From Bdellovibrio sp047344985 (lineage in GTDB: Bacteria; Bdellovibrionota; Bdellovibrionia; Bdellovibrionales; Bdellovibrionaceae), in assembly GCF_047344985.1 (NCBI RefSeq), contig NZ_CP178861.1, positions 620,001 through 684,000 of the forward strand: a DNA stretch of 64,000 nucleotides, in the 5' to 3' direction. The translations under genes were made by a program, and so were the position numbers. Below are positions 16,377-25,575 of this stretch, one piece after another. Below the pieces are notes generated by a model, which saw only the letters and a list, made by a program, of their open reading frames with translations, searched no databases and was not told the origin of the DNA. The stretch's first letter is position 1, and every line of letters starts with the position of its first letter.

Positions 16377-17273
16377 ATGGAATTTCCAAAAGAATTTACA
16401 AAAAATATTCTTGAAGTTTATGGAGCCGAAGGAAAGGCGTGGCTAGCGGAGCTGCCACTGCTTTTGCAAAAGGTTTCGCAAAAGTGGAAACTGCAGTCGC
16501 TCACGCCTGTTCATAATCTCAGTTTTAACTTTGTCGCGCGAGTGACGATGGAAAATGGCACCAAAGCTATTTTGAAAATGGGACCTTCAGGCGCTGATTA
16601 TTCCAAGGAGACGCTGTGGCTTTCCTCTTATCAAGGTTTGTCGCCACAGGTAGTAGCGTTTGATCGCGATTTCAATGTGTTTTTCATGGAAGAGCTAAAT
16701 CCAGGACAAACTTTGCAAGGGCTTACTATTTCGGGGCATGATAATGAAGCCACGCGAACGGTAGCTCGTTTGATAAAGTCCTTGTACGTGGCTCATCAAG
16801 TGAATGTTCCTCCACATATTCCGCATTTGGCCGAATTGATTTCTTCTTTCCGTTTTCTTGACGGAGTCCTAGAGAAAAAACTTTTAGACAAGGGTGTCGC
16901 CATTTACCGCGAACTTTCACAGCCGTCCTCTGGCGATGTGTTTTTGCACGGTGATCTTCACCACGACAATATTCTGCTTTCGGGAACAGAGTGGAAGATT
17001 ATTGATCCGCACGGTTACGTCGGCGACAAAGTGTCTGAAGTGGGGTCGATGATATACAATCCCTTAGATTGGTCTCCATCGGGATCTTTAAAGGCCTTCA
17101 TTTTGCGTCGATTGGATGTGCTTTGTGAAGAACTCCCATTTGATCCGCAAAGAATTCGCGCTTGGGCTTTTGCGAAAACGATGCTGTCGATTGCTTGGGA
17201 TTTTGAAGGAGGACAAAGAATTCCTCCTCAGGAATTGGCGATTGCGCGGATCCTTGATGAAGTGATTGATTAA
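16377..17273 (+). CDS. Aminoglycoside phosphotransferase-like kinase (APH(6)/hydroxyurea-resistance type)
   Basis: Protein-kinase-like fold: catalytic loop HGDLHHDN at 191-198, metal-binding IDPHGYVGD from 209, and Lys67 in AILKMG as the likely ATP-binding Lys. DPHG with downstream GDKVSEVGSM resembles streptomycin 6-kinase-type enzymes. 298 residues, full length. It is divergent from a TetR gene, consistent with inducible expression. Whether the substrate is an antibiotic or a sugar/amino alcohol is not known. No good ribosome site precedes the ATG; TTG at 16374 is one codon upstream. Overlaps the convergent lipoprotein gene by 4 nt. Confidence 0.8.
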   Translation: MEFPKEFTKNILEVYGAEGKAWLAELPLLLQKVSQKWKLQSLTPVHNLSFNFVARVTMENGTKAILKMGPSGADYSKETLWLSSYQGLSPQVVAFDRDFNVFFMEELNPGQTLQGLTISGHDNEATRTVARLIKSLYVAHQVNVPPHIPHLAELISSFRFLDGVLEKKLLDKGVAIYRELSQPSSGDVFLHGDLHHDNILLSGTEWKIIDPHGYVGDKVSEVGSMIYNPLDWSPSGSLKAFILRRLDVLCEELPFDPQRIRAWAFAKTMLSIAWDFEGGQRIPPQELAIARILDEVID

Positions 17274-18256
17274 TGTTTTGCCAGAAAAGAATCAAAGAAC
17301 TGCACTGTTTTTTCGTGCATGTCATTGGCCACTTCCGGAATTTCATTGTCGATTTCGTGAAGAGCTCCGTTGTAGACGATAACTTTGAAATGCGAAGCCT
17401 TTTTCTTCAAAGTTTTTTCTGTGGCAAGGCGATCCACGTAAGTGTCTTCAACTCCCGAGAGGAAAACCAATCCTGCGGTTTTTTTAGGGATCTCCCAGCC
17501 TTGCGAAAATTCTGACGATAACAACAGGTTCGTGGCAAAAAGTGGAACGACAGCCGGAGAAATCGGTTTGATCGGATCGACGTGAGGGTTAAAACTTTTC
17601 TCAAACTTATTACGCGTAAGAGTTCTTTCGGAAATCACCTGATCTAATGTGAACATCAGTTTCGGTGAGGCCGCAGCTTCACCAACAAATTTCTTAGGAT
17701 GAATTCCCGGAGCGACCAAGACCACGGCATCAGCCCAGCCTTCGTGAGCAAGGCCGTAGGTCGCAAGTCCTCCTGTTGACCAACCCACAACCATTTTTTT
17801 ACTTTGTGAACAATCGCGGCCGAAGTATTCATCTTTGCGGTTAGAGTATCGATCCCAAATAAATTTCGCTTGCGTAGAAATTTGTAAGGAAGATGAAAGA
17901 GGTGCCACGATACGCGTGTTGTTCATGGAGCCCTGCGATCCGCCTTGTCCCATATAATCAAAAAAGATCACGCGATATCCGGCTTTGCTGAGTTTATTGA
18001 ATAAAGCACTGTGGTTTGCAACGGAGTCTGCAAGACCTTCGAGATAAAGCACGCAGCCTTTAAAGTTTGTAGGTTCAGCTTCTAAGTAATATCCCGTTCG
18101 CAGGTAAACGCTTTGAACGAAAGGATCTTGGGTTTCATAAAAGGTTTGCTCAAAAAACCACGGAGAACGCGAAAGCTCCGATTGAGGCGCGCGTTTTTGA
18201 AAACTTGAACATCCAGCTAACAGAACGATCCAGAGAAGGACATTTATTTTTTTCAT
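17270..18256 (-). CDS. Alpha/beta-hydrolase lipoprotein
   Basis: Lipobox LLAGC with Cys16. Alpha/beta-hydrolase features in order: a strand-loop VLYLEGLADS, FFDYMGQGGSQG, nucleophile elbow GWSTG with Ser160, acidic residue region GVEDTYVD, and catalytic His in GALHEIDNE. This matches lysophospholipase/monoacylglycerol-lipase-like serine hydrolases. Being lipid-anchored it would act in the periplasm or on the outer membrane. 328 residues. Confidence 0.8.
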   Translation of the reverse strand: MKKINVLLWIVLLAGCSSFQKRAPQSELSRSPWFFEQTFYETQDPFVQSVYLRTGYYLEAEPTNFKGCVLYLEGLADSVANHSALFNKLSKAGYRVIFFDYMGQGGSQGSMNNTRIVAPLSSSLQISTQAKFIWDRYSNRKDEYFGRDCSQSKKMVVGWSTGGLATYGLAHEGWADAVVLVAPGIHPKKFVGEAAASPKLMFTLDQVISERTLTRNKFEKSFNPHVDPIKPISPAVVPLFATNLLLSSEFSQGWEIPKKTAGLVFLSGVEDTYVDRLATEKTLKKKASHFKVIVYNGALHEIDNEIPEVANDMHEKTVQFFDSFLAKH

Positions 18257-18310
18257 ATTTTGATTTTACTACGAGGCTTCCGTAAGCAAATCAAAATTCC
18301 GAGGGCAGGA

Positions 18311-19243
18311 CTATTTTTCGATAAAGTCTGGATTGAGAATCCCGTAGACCACCATATCAATCCAACGTCCATTTTTATGGAAATGCTTTTTGAGATAACC
18401 TTCCTGTTCCATACCTGCCTTCTGCATTACCTTTCCCGAGGCTGGGTTGATGGCCATGTGGGAGGATGTGATTTTTTTGAGGCGAAGTCTTGTAAAGGCA
18501 AAGTCAATGGCTGCAATCGCAGCTTCCGAGCAAAAACCTCGACTCCAAAACTCTTCACCGATCCAATAGCCGACTTCCGCGCGTTGGTGGTTTTGAGAAA
18601 TACCCAGACTGATGCAACCTACAAGAGTGTTTGTATCTTTCAGTGTGATCGCCCAATTTACGGCTTGGCCTTTGCAAAAATGATCTGCGTGAGTAGCAAT
18701 CCAACTTTCCGCCATGCCATCAAGGTAAGGATGTGGAATCAAAGCGGTCATCTCAGCAACTTTGATATTTCCAGCCATGCGTTGAACTTCTTTGGCATCA
18801 CTAAGAGTAAAGGGGCGCAACACAAGTCGATCCGTTTCGATTCTTGGAATAGGATTCTCAGGTTTATTTTTATAAACCACTTCATCGCCTTCTGACCTAG
18901 AACGAATAACCAGAACGTGTGCCTCTTGAGCAGTTTTATTTTCAAGATGATGATGGAATGGATCTTGGGGCTTGAGGCCCACGAAGTCCCCCGGGGATAG
19001 TTCGTAAGATTTTTCTCCGTGGTGAAGTGTGGGATGTCCTTCAAGAACCAAAAACATTTCTTCATCGTGACTGTGCGAATGAGGTGAAGAAGCTTTTCGC
19101 CCTGGAGGAATGATCTCGTGAGACGTAAAGAATTTTGAAAAATCCACGAGTTCACTTAAAACAGAGGAGTGAGAAAGTTTTTCGCCGGTTCTTTTGATTT
19201 CTAATTCTTTGTGATTAAGCTCGCGCAAATTTAAAATCTTCAT
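18311..19243 (-). CDS. Cupin-GNAT fusion protein
   Basis: Residues about 25-110 form a single cupin: SPHSHSHDEEMFLVLEG, with the His/Glu metal ligands, and GDFVGLKPQDPFHHH. Residues about 125-310 form a RimJ/RimL-type GNAT acetyltransferase: RIETDRLVLRPFT, AEVGYWIGEEFWSRGFCSEA (acetyl-CoA loop) and NPASGKVMQKAGMEQEG. The acetyltransferase acts on an amine or protein N-terminus in its family; the cupin may sense or bind a small molecule. Both parts are full length and in one frame, so this is a genuine fusion. Confidence 0.82.
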   Translation of the reverse strand: MKILNLRELNHKELEIKRTGEKLSHSSVLSELVDFSKFFTSHEIIPPGRKASSPHSHSHDEEMFLVLEGHPTLHHGEKSYELSPGDFVGLKPQDPFHHHLENKTAQEAHVLVIRSRSEGDEVVYKNKPENPIPRIETDRLVLRPFTLSDAKEVQRMAGNIKVAEMTALIPHPYLDGMAESWIATHADHFCKGQAVNWAITLKDTNTLVGCISLGISQNHQRAEVGYWIGEEFWSRGFCSEAAIAAIDFAFTRLRLKKITSSHMAINPASGKVMQKAGMEQEGYLKKHFHKNGRWIDMVVYGILNPDFIEK

Positions 19244-19275
19244 ACTGAAAAGAATTCTTTCAACTGGAAGATCAT

Positions 19276-19860
19276 TTGGCTATAAGAATGCATATGGACA
19301 CAAAATTAATCAAAAGTTCCGAATACCAGATTATGCCGTGGAAAAATGGTTTGGGCTCGACCGCCCAGATTGATATTTCTCCGGAAGGTTCGGCATTTCC
19401 CGGTGATGATTTTTTGTGGCGCGTGAGTTCGGCGACGGTGGGAACTTCTTCCCCATTTTCAAACTTTTCAGGTTGCGATCGCCTGCTTGTGGTGTGGAAA
19501 GGTGCGGGACTTTTTTTAAATGATGAAAAGTTAGAGCCTCTAAAGTCTTTGCGTTTTTCTGGAGAAACTCCCATGGATTGTCGCTTGGTGAGTGGCGAAG
19601 TGAGTGATCTTGGCGTGATTTATCGTCGCGATCAGATCTCTGCGAATTTAACTGTAAACCAAATTGAGGCGGGGAAGTCCTCGAAACTACTTCTGGATTC
19701 CGGGACTCATTATTTATTTTGCGCCGCGGGAATATTTTCTGCTCTGGGAAACTCTGTGGAAACCGGTTCTACATTGAAAATCCAGGGGACGGGTTCGTTG
19801 GAACTTTATTCTTCCTCTGGCGCGCAATATTTTTTCATCACTCTTCGTAAGAAGACGTAA
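19276..19860 (+). CDS. HutD-family cupin-like protein
   Basis: WKNGLGSTAQIDISPEG at the N-terminus and FLWRVSSATVGTSSPFSNF are the HutD hallmarks, followed by SGCDRLLVVWKGAGL. HutD folds as a double-stranded barrel and in other bacteria sits with histidine-utilisation genes; no hut genes are seen here. The TTG at 19276 has GGAAG five bases upstream; ATGs at 19288 and 19294 are other possible starts. A weak hairpin (19881-19902) and TTTTCTT follow and may end transcription. Confidence 0.75.
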   Translation: MAIRMHMDTKLIKSSEYQIMPWKNGLGSTAQIDISPEGSAFPGDDFLWRVSSATVGTSSPFSNFSGCDRLLVVWKGAGLFLNDEKLEPLKSLRFSGETPMDCRLVSGEVSDLGVIYRRDQISANLTVNQIEAGKSSKLLLDSGTHYLFCAAGIFSALGNSVETGSTLKIQGTGSLELYSSSGAQYFFITLRKKT

Positions 19861-19964
19861 AAGATACGTTGCAGCATGAAAGCGCTGTGCGGCTCCGGCG
19901 CTCTTTTCTTCCCAAGTTTTAGAATGTGTGCTCTATTTCCTCCATTATAAAAGTGAGGGAATCC

Positions 19965-21233
19965 ATGAAAAAGAAGTCATCTAAATCGCCGCGAACGCAA
20001 GCCATTCACGGTGAATTCTTATCGCAATCTTGGGAGTTCTCTCATCACTTGATTCCGCCAATGACTGCTTCCACAACATTCCGTTTGGGATCGCTGGAGC
20101 GCGGAGCGGAAGGTTTTAGTACCTTCGGTGCACAAAAGACGGATTCGCCGATTTGGATTTATGATCGTTTGGAAGAGCCAACGACAAAAATGTTGGAAGA
20201 CCAGTTGGCTCTTTTAGAAAAAGGCGAGTGTGCCGTGACATTCGGAAGTGGCATGGGCGCGATTGCTTCCACTTTGATGTCGCTCTTAAAAGCGGGCGAT
20301 AAAGTGGTGGCTCACAAAACTTTGTACGGATGCACTTACAGTCTTTTGACGAATTGGCTTCCTCGTTTACAAATTAAAAATTCTTTGATTGATGTAAATG
20401 ATTTTAAAGTTTTAGAAAAAGAACTCGCAGATCCTGCCACTCGCGTTGTTTACTTTGAATCTGTTTCCAATCCAATTCTGGAAATTGCGGATCTAGAAAA
20501 AATCGCAAGCCTTGTGAAAGCAGCCAATAAGAAACGTAAAAAAGAAAATCAAATCTACACTGTTGTGGATAATACGTTTGCGACTCCGTGGGCGTTAAGA
20601 CCTATTGAATGGGGTATTGATTTTGTTATTCAAAGTTTGACGAAAAATATTTCAGGCTTTGGAACGGAAATGGGCGGCGCTGTGATTGCTCCGAAAGAAC
20701 ACGAAAGCATGTTACGTGTGGCCCGTAAAGATTTCGGTGCGATCATTCATCCGTATTCGGCATGGCATATTCTTGTGTATGGAATTTCAACTCAAGCCAT
20801 TCGTTTTGAGCAGCAGCAGAGTACGGCTTTAAAAGTATCTCAATTCCTGGAAAAGCATCCAAAAGTTCAAAGTGTGACTTATCCAGGTTTGAAAACTCAT
20901 CCGCAGTTTAAGCTTGCGAAAAAATATTTGAAGTCTCCAGAGAACACATTTGCTCCAGGCACGATGATTTCTTTCCAGCTTAAAGGCGACATGAAAAAGT
21001 GTCAGAAGTTCGTCGATGATATCGCAAAAAATTCTTACGCAATCACGTTGGCAGTGAGCTTAGGCCTGACAAAAACTTTGATCGAGGTTCCGGGCTTCAT
21101 GACTCATTCAGCGATTCCAACGGAAAAGCGCGGAGAAAGTGGTATCGATCCGCGCGCGATTCGTTTGTCGATCGGTTTGGAAAATGCCCAAGACATTATC
21201 GCCGATTTGGAAGAAGCCCTTAAGAAAATCTAA
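19965..21233 (+). CDS. PLP-dependent trans-sulfuration enzyme (methionine gamma-lyase / cystathionine synthase family)
   Basis: Start at 19965 chosen for GAGGGA six bases upstream. Cys/Met metabolism fold type I enzyme: FGSGMGAIAS (cofactor-binding), VVDNTFATPW, Schiff-base Lys227 in QSLTKNISGFG, and C-terminal SIGLENAQDIIADLEEAL. 422 residues. Family members include O-acetylhomoserine sulfhydrylase, cystathionine gamma-synthase and methionine gamma-lyase; the sequence does not separate them. PSVSLG-type EVPGFMTHSAIP is present. Stands alone, ending next to a convergent lipoprotein gene. Confidence 0.82.
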   Translation: MKKKSSKSPRTQAIHGEFLSQSWEFSHHLIPPMTASTTFRLGSLERGAEGFSTFGAQKTDSPIWIYDRLEEPTTKMLEDQLALLEKGECAVTFGSGMGAIASTLMSLLKAGDKVVAHKTLYGCTYSLLTNWLPRLQIKNSLIDVNDFKVLEKELADPATRVVYFESVSNPILEIADLEKIASLVKAANKKRKKENQIYTVVDNTFATPWALRPIEWGIDFVIQSLTKNISGFGTEMGGAVIAPKEHESMLRVARKDFGAIIHPYSAWHILVYGISTQAIRFEQQQSTALKVSQFLEKHPKVQSVTYPGLKTHPQFKLAKKYLKSPENTFAPGTMISFQLKGDMKKCQKFVDDIAKNSYAITLAVSLGLTKTLIEVPGFMTHSAIPTEKRGESGIDPRAIRLSIGLENAQDIIADLEEALKKI

Positions 21234-21707
21234 TTAGTGAAGTCTTGCATTGACGTTGCCGCGGGGTTGGCGGTGTTGCACTAAGCTGCACTCGCGAACT
21301 CCCGTTTGTCCTGTTTTTTCATCGACGACGTTAAGCTTTGTACGCGCATACATAATGCCCATTTTGGCTTCTTGCCATACATAATAAACTTTCCCAGGTT
21401 CTGTTTTTAATTCGATATCGTGAGAGTTTTCTGCTCGACTTGAAATAACATGAACGCCGGGTTGCATGTTGATCCACAAGTAGTGGCCTGTTCTTGTTTC
21501 GCCAAGAAGTTCATTGTCGACCACGACATCCATTTTAACGGCGCCGCCCATAGCTTCATTACGATAGACATAGAGAATGGACTTCTCTGGATGTGCTTTG
21601 AATAACTTGGCTTCAGCATCAAGTTTTTTATCTGCCTGAGGAATCGATGCACAACCAATAAAGAAAAATGAAAATGTCAGCAACGTCAGTGAAAATATTT
21701 TGTTCAT
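21234..21707 (-). CDS. DUF2846 lipoprotein
   Basis: GGGAG six bases before the ATG at 21707. Lipobox FFIGC; then KSILYVYRNEAMGGA, MDVVVDNELLG, TGHYLWINMQPGVHVI, GKVYYVWQE, the DUF2846 pattern of a small beta-sandwich. These are envelope lipoproteins of unknown role. 157 residues, full length. Confidence 0.8.
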   Translation of the reverse strand: MNKIFSLTLLTFSFFFIGCASIPQADKKLDAEAKLFKAHPEKSILYVYRNEAMGGAVKMDVVVDNELLGETRTGHYLWINMQPGVHVISSRAENSHDIELKTEPGKVYYVWQEAKMGIMYARTKLNVVDEKTGQTGVRECSLVQHRQPRGNVNARLH

Positions 21708-21935
21708 AGTAGGCTCCCAAAGGTTATTTGCTATTGTGAATTTAATCAAAAACGGGAGTCAATAAAACCGCGTTTATAAGCATAAAGACTCAGCCTTAGT
21801 CTTGAGAACGGTGACAATTTAGAGCGCTGCCTAAGTCATAAACATGTTTTAAGGGAGCAGTTTCTCTATATTTGAGGGGAAAATGGTGCCCTTATTGCTA
21901 ACAAATGGAACGAATTCATTTATTTGGGAGTGTTT

Positions 21936-22544
21936 ATGAAAAGCCTTTTGGTGTGGTTCCTGTTGGCTCTTTCGTTTTCTGCGCAAGCCATGACAGACAT
22001 TCAGTCCCTGCCTATGAACCTTTCAAGCGAGTTTAAAGGGGATGTTGTTATTTTTAAAAGTGATGTGGGTGTGAACTCCTTGTCTTTAGGAGCGGTGGAT
22101 ATTTCCGTCATTCCAAGTGATCGAAATTCTGAGATGGAGCAGTATCTTATAAAGGGACCTATGATCACAAATCCTTATCTAAAATCTTTGATGGCGGATT
22201 CTAAAAGCGGCACTCGTCAGCGCTTATTTTTCGGCGTAGGTGGAAGCCAGGCGGTTGATTCAGTAGCCATGGGTGTTGCAGATGCAGTTTGCATGCAGAT
22301 GAGTTCATCAAAGGATTTTTCTGCTGTTGATTTCAAGATGGCGAAGGTAGATCTTGCTAAAGAAGCGCGCTCAAGAATTTCTTTTGCTGAAAACACGTAT
22401 CTGAACAACATCTATTTCACTTTTGATGTGAAAGGTGTTCCTCAAGCCAATCACTTGGAAAAAACTATCCAAGTGAAGATGTTTAAAGATCTTCGCGGTG
22501 AAGAACTCTATAGCCTCACGCACATTACGTGCGGAAGAAAATAA
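21936..22544 (+). CDS. Secreted protein, unknown
   Basis: GGGAG before the ATG at 21936; signal peptide VWFLLALSFSAQA. About 185 mature residues, with a two-Cys pattern late in the protein (ADAVCMQ and HITCGRK at the very end), possibly one disulfide. No family recognised. Probably periplasmic. Confidence 0.55.
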   Translation: MKSLLVWFLLALSFSAQAMTDIQSLPMNLSSEFKGDVVIFKSDVGVNSLSLGAVDISVIPSDRNSEMEQYLIKGPMITNPYLKSLMADSKSGTRQRLFFGVGGSQAVDSVAMGVADAVCMQMSSSKDFSAVDFKMAKVDLAKEARSRISFAENTYLNNIYFTFDVKGVPQANHLEKTIQVKMFKDLRGEELYSLTHITCGRK

Positions 22545-22545
22545 T

Positions 22546-23640
22546 CTAATAAATCGTTTTATAAAATGTGCGCTCGGGATTGATCTCGGGCGTTTTTGTT
22601 ACGGTGAAATAGATGCGACCAATTTCGCGGCCATCGGTCGTCTCAACACTGATGCGCCATTTGCCTTCAGAATAATTTTGTTTTGACGCAAATCCGCGAT
22701 AACCGTTCTTACGTCCTCCAGAAATATTCATCGGAATTCGATCTGTAGTCTGCCATCCCATTTTGGGGTCTTTAAAGTACCAATGCAAAATCACCGAATC
22801 ACTAAAACGCGCCGGAGAAAAGATCTGTGCAAAGAAATAGATTTTGTCGTCAGGCTCTGCAAGAAATTCCTGATCTCCCGTGTGCCAGAACATCCATCCT
22901 GAATTTTCTGAAGAGACAATATAGTTTCCATCCGCTTTTTCAATCATGTGGTAAATGCCCATGTTTTGAATTGAAAGAGGAACCGGCGGAATCCAACCGA
23001 TAAAATAAAAAGCAAAGAACAAAACAAGAACAATGGCTCCTGGAGCCGCGAGCCCTCGAAGCAAAGCTTTATTGTCTAAAATCTTTCTTTTAAGAAGCCC
23101 ATACACTCCGTAAAGAGTGAAGCCCGTGAGCAAAATCGAAAGCAGAAAAGGAACAATACCAACAAAACCCAAAAGCACGGGAACTAGAATCGAGAAGAAC
23201 GAAAACACACAAATGACATACAGACCGATCTTGATGTTGATTTCGCTTTCGCGCACGCGTTTAAACTCATTGGCCACCATCAAGCCCATAAGAAGTGCAA
23301 TAAAGACAATCGATGACCAAAGCGAAGCGCTTTTAAGAAAGAACAAAGAATAGAGACTGAGAAGACTTCCTAAAAGAAAATGCAAAGCCAGTTGTCGATA
23401 TTCCCAGATTTTTTCCAAGCGCTTCGGAATTTGAAAAGCCTCGTGGCGACCCAAGAAATCAAAATAAAGAATCGCACCCAAGATCAAAAGATACGCAACT
23501 TGTTGGGTCACTCCCAAAATATCATCGACGTCAGACAAAGTTAAAACATCAAAAAAGAAGCCGCCCAAAAAGAATAAAATATCCAATTTGGTTTCATTGG
23601 CTTCATAAAATTTCAATAGCTGACTTTTGATCTTTTCCAT
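22546..23640 (-). CDS. Membrane protein with C-terminal DUF2914 domain
   Basis: Residues 15-215 contain about seven hydrophobic helices. The C-terminal 130 residues match DUF2914: ILHWYFKDPKMGWQTTDRIP, GYRGFASKQNY, GKWRISVETTDGREIGRIYF, which folds as a beta-sandwich outside the membrane. Function unknown; the fold could sense or bind in the periplasm. 364 residues. Confidence 0.72.
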   Translation of the reverse strand: MEKIKSQLLKFYEANETKLDILFFLGGFFFDVLTLSDVDDILGVTQQVAYLLILGAILYFDFLGRHEAFQIPKRLEKIWEYRQLALHFLLGSLLSLYSLFFLKSASLWSSIVFIALLMGLMVANEFKRVRESEINIKIGLYVICVFSFFSILVPVLLGFVGIVPFLLSILLTGFTLYGVYGLLKRKILDNKALLRGLAAPGAIVLVLFFAFYFIGWIPPVPLSIQNMGIYHMIEKADGNYIVSSENSGWMFWHTGDQEFLAEPDDKIYFFAQIFSPARFSDSVILHWYFKDPKMGWQTTDRIPMNISGGRKNGYRGFASKQNYSEGKWRISVETTDGREIGRIYFTVTKTPEINPERTFYKTIY

Positions 23641-23655
23641 CCCGCCAATGTAGCA

Positions 23656-24786
23656 CTAGCGGGCGAGGGTGTGAAGAGTCATTAAATTCAATTCGACGTC
23701 AAAGAGACAAGGAACGGACTGATCAATGTTCCCGCGAGTAATAAAAAAGGCTGTGGGCATTTTTTCCCAGTGTCTTAAGTCTGGTGCCATGACGTATTCG
23801 ACCATGTTACCTGTTTTTTTAATAATGTAGCCTGCAGCATTCAATGAGTCTGCGCATAATGAGGATGAGTTTGCATAGGCACCAATGGCGCAACCCGTGG
23901 CGCCGGCCGCGACTCCTGTAGTGACACCCAGAACACCATAGGTAAATCCAAAGGGAACTCGCACAACACTTTTTGTATAGAGCAGGGGATGATAGTCAGC
24001 CTCATATCGCTTAGATAATTTTTGAACCCATGACGATGTCGGCATTAGAATGGTTGAGTTCGTGGAGCATGTTTTGGGAAAGTTTCTTGTTGGCATAATT
24101 TTATAAGGACCATTTTCTCGTTTTATGAAATCGGTCTTCCAGGTCAAGCGCGGCATATATCCCAATCCAAAGATTCGCCACGTGCCTTCGAATTTTTTAT
24201 TGCCATCTATTTCTTGAACACGCTCCTGGCTGAAGCTTTGGACTTCGCTGGATACATTTTTATCTTCACTTAATTTTTTCCAAAATGGACGAGCGACATT
24301 TAAATCGAAATTACTCCAGATTGCAGCATGCAGAAGAGTAATTACTGGATCGTTGCCATGATTATAAATGTGCGCATTTTCATCCATCATGCTTTGTCGG
24401 AGTTCGACCAAGGCTTCTTCTTTTTTATCAAGATTGAAGTAACTTAGAGCAATGAGAATGCTTAAATAGGAGCGTTCATAAGACTCCATCACGTATTCCG
24501 TAAGAACACCTTCGGGTAACGCCACCTCTATAACTTCAGCAGTTAATTGATAAAATTTATCACGGTGAAAAGCACGGACATAGGAGCCTAAAGTGATCAC
24601 TTCCTGGTAACAACCCGCTAAAAACAAATCACTCACTTTGTTAAGTTGGTCAGGAGCCTTTTCAAAAGCGGCTTCCTGAAAAAGTCTTTGGCATTTCGAA
24701 GAAGTAAATTTTTGTGGTTGCGGCAAAGGTGATTTACTTGCGCACGACGCCAATAAAAGAATGAAAACCCCAAGAAGTCTTTTCAT
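23656..24786 (-). CDS. Lipoprotein with TPR-like helical region, unknown
   Basis: Signal MKRLLGVFILLLASC with lipobox Cys. Residues 30-190 are helix pairs (YLSILIALSYFNLDKKEEALVEL), TPR-like. Then a stretch with several Gly/Ala (GVTTGVAAGATGCAIGAYA) that could be a membrane hairpin. Eight or more Cys. No recognised family. Confidence 0.55.
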   Translation of the reverse strand: MKRLLGVFILLLASCASKSPLPQPQKFTSSKCQRLFQEAAFEKAPDQLNKVSDLFLAGCYQEVITLGSYVRAFHRDKFYQLTAEVIEVALPEGVLTEYVMESYERSYLSILIALSYFNLDKKEEALVELRQSMMDENAHIYNHGNDPVITLLHAAIWSNFDLNVARPFWKKLSEDKNVSSEVQSFSQERVQEIDGNKKFEGTWRIFGLGYMPRLTWKTDFIKRENGPYKIMPTRNFPKTCSTNSTILMPTSSWVQKLSKRYEADYHPLLYTKSVVRVPFGFTYGVLGVTTGVAAGATGCAIGAYANSSSLCADSLNAAGYIIKKTGNMVEYVMAPDLRHWEKMPTAFFITRGNIDQSVPCLFDVELNLMTLHTLAR

Positions 24787-24828
24787 AAACTTAGAAAAAC
24801 ACAGAAAAATATTTAAGGCAAAGATTGG

Positions 24829-25575
24829 CTACTTTTGATAACCCAAAGCGTAGACCAAGAAATATCCCTCGCGGATTTCGTATTTTACGTCATTACCGAT
24901 GACATCAAAACCATACTTTGTGCCCCAAGTTTTTTCATCTTCTACGGGCAACTGACGTTTTTGATACGCTGGACGAGGATCAAGTTCTAAAATGTCGATA
25001 ATCAACGCGCGCAGTTTCTTTTCTCCACGAGGATCGCGTTTTGCAATTTCTGCTTCTGCGTCCTCTGTAAATTGCACAGGATAGCGAGGAATATCTCCAG
25101 AAGCCCATCCCGCGTTCGCTTCAGGAATCGCATCTGCGTAAGGAATATAGGGTTTAATATCCAAAATCGGAGTGCCATCAATCAAATCAACGCCGCCGAC
25201 ATAGATTTCTGCTCCACCTTCGGCATCAAGATCGATTTTTTCAATCGACACAGCAGAAATCCCAATAGGATTCGGACGGTGAGGAGAGCGCGAAGCCAAA
25301 ACTCCCACCTTGCGATTGCCGCCCAGTCTTGGGGGACGAATGCTCGGCTTCCAGTTTTTTCCGCCGTGCTCATGGAAAACAAAAACAATCCACAAGTGGC
25401 TGAACTCTTCGAGGCTTTTAAGTGCGGTTTTTAAATCAGGATCGGGGTTTAGTTTAATAACCCCTTTGGCTTCAGCCGCAAGGCCGGGCTGGCGAGGAAC
25501 TCCGAACTTGTCTTTGAACGGAGTCCTGACGATGCCTATTGCTGAGAATGAGAATTCTTCCCCGAGCTTTTTCAC
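24829..25575 (-). CDS. trmO: tRNA (adenine(37)-N6)-methyltransferase TrmO
   Basis: TsaA/YaeB signatures: SAIGIVRTPFKDKFGVPRQ at the start, EEFSHLWIVFVFHEH, and GVLASRSPHRPNPIGISAV, followed by VGGVDLIDGTPILDIKPYIP. The family methylates N6-threonylcarbamoyladenosine at position 37 of tRNA-Thr using SAM through a distinctive beta-barrel. 248 residues, normal. Its start overlaps the stop of ileS by 4 nt, so it is cotranscribed with that synthetase gene. Confidence 0.92.
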   Translation of the reverse strand: MKKLGEEFSFSAIGIVRTPFKDKFGVPRQPGLAAEAKGVIKLNPDPDLKTALKSLEEFSHLWIVFVFHEHGGKNWKPSIRPPRLGGNRKVGVLASRSPHRPNPIGISAVSIEKIDLDAEGGAEIYVGGVDLIDGTPILDIKPYIPYADAIPEANAGWASGDIPRYPVQFTEDAEAEIAKRDPRGEKKLRALIIDILELDPRPAYQKRQLPVEDEKTWGTKYGFDVIGNDVKYEIREGYFLVYALGYQK

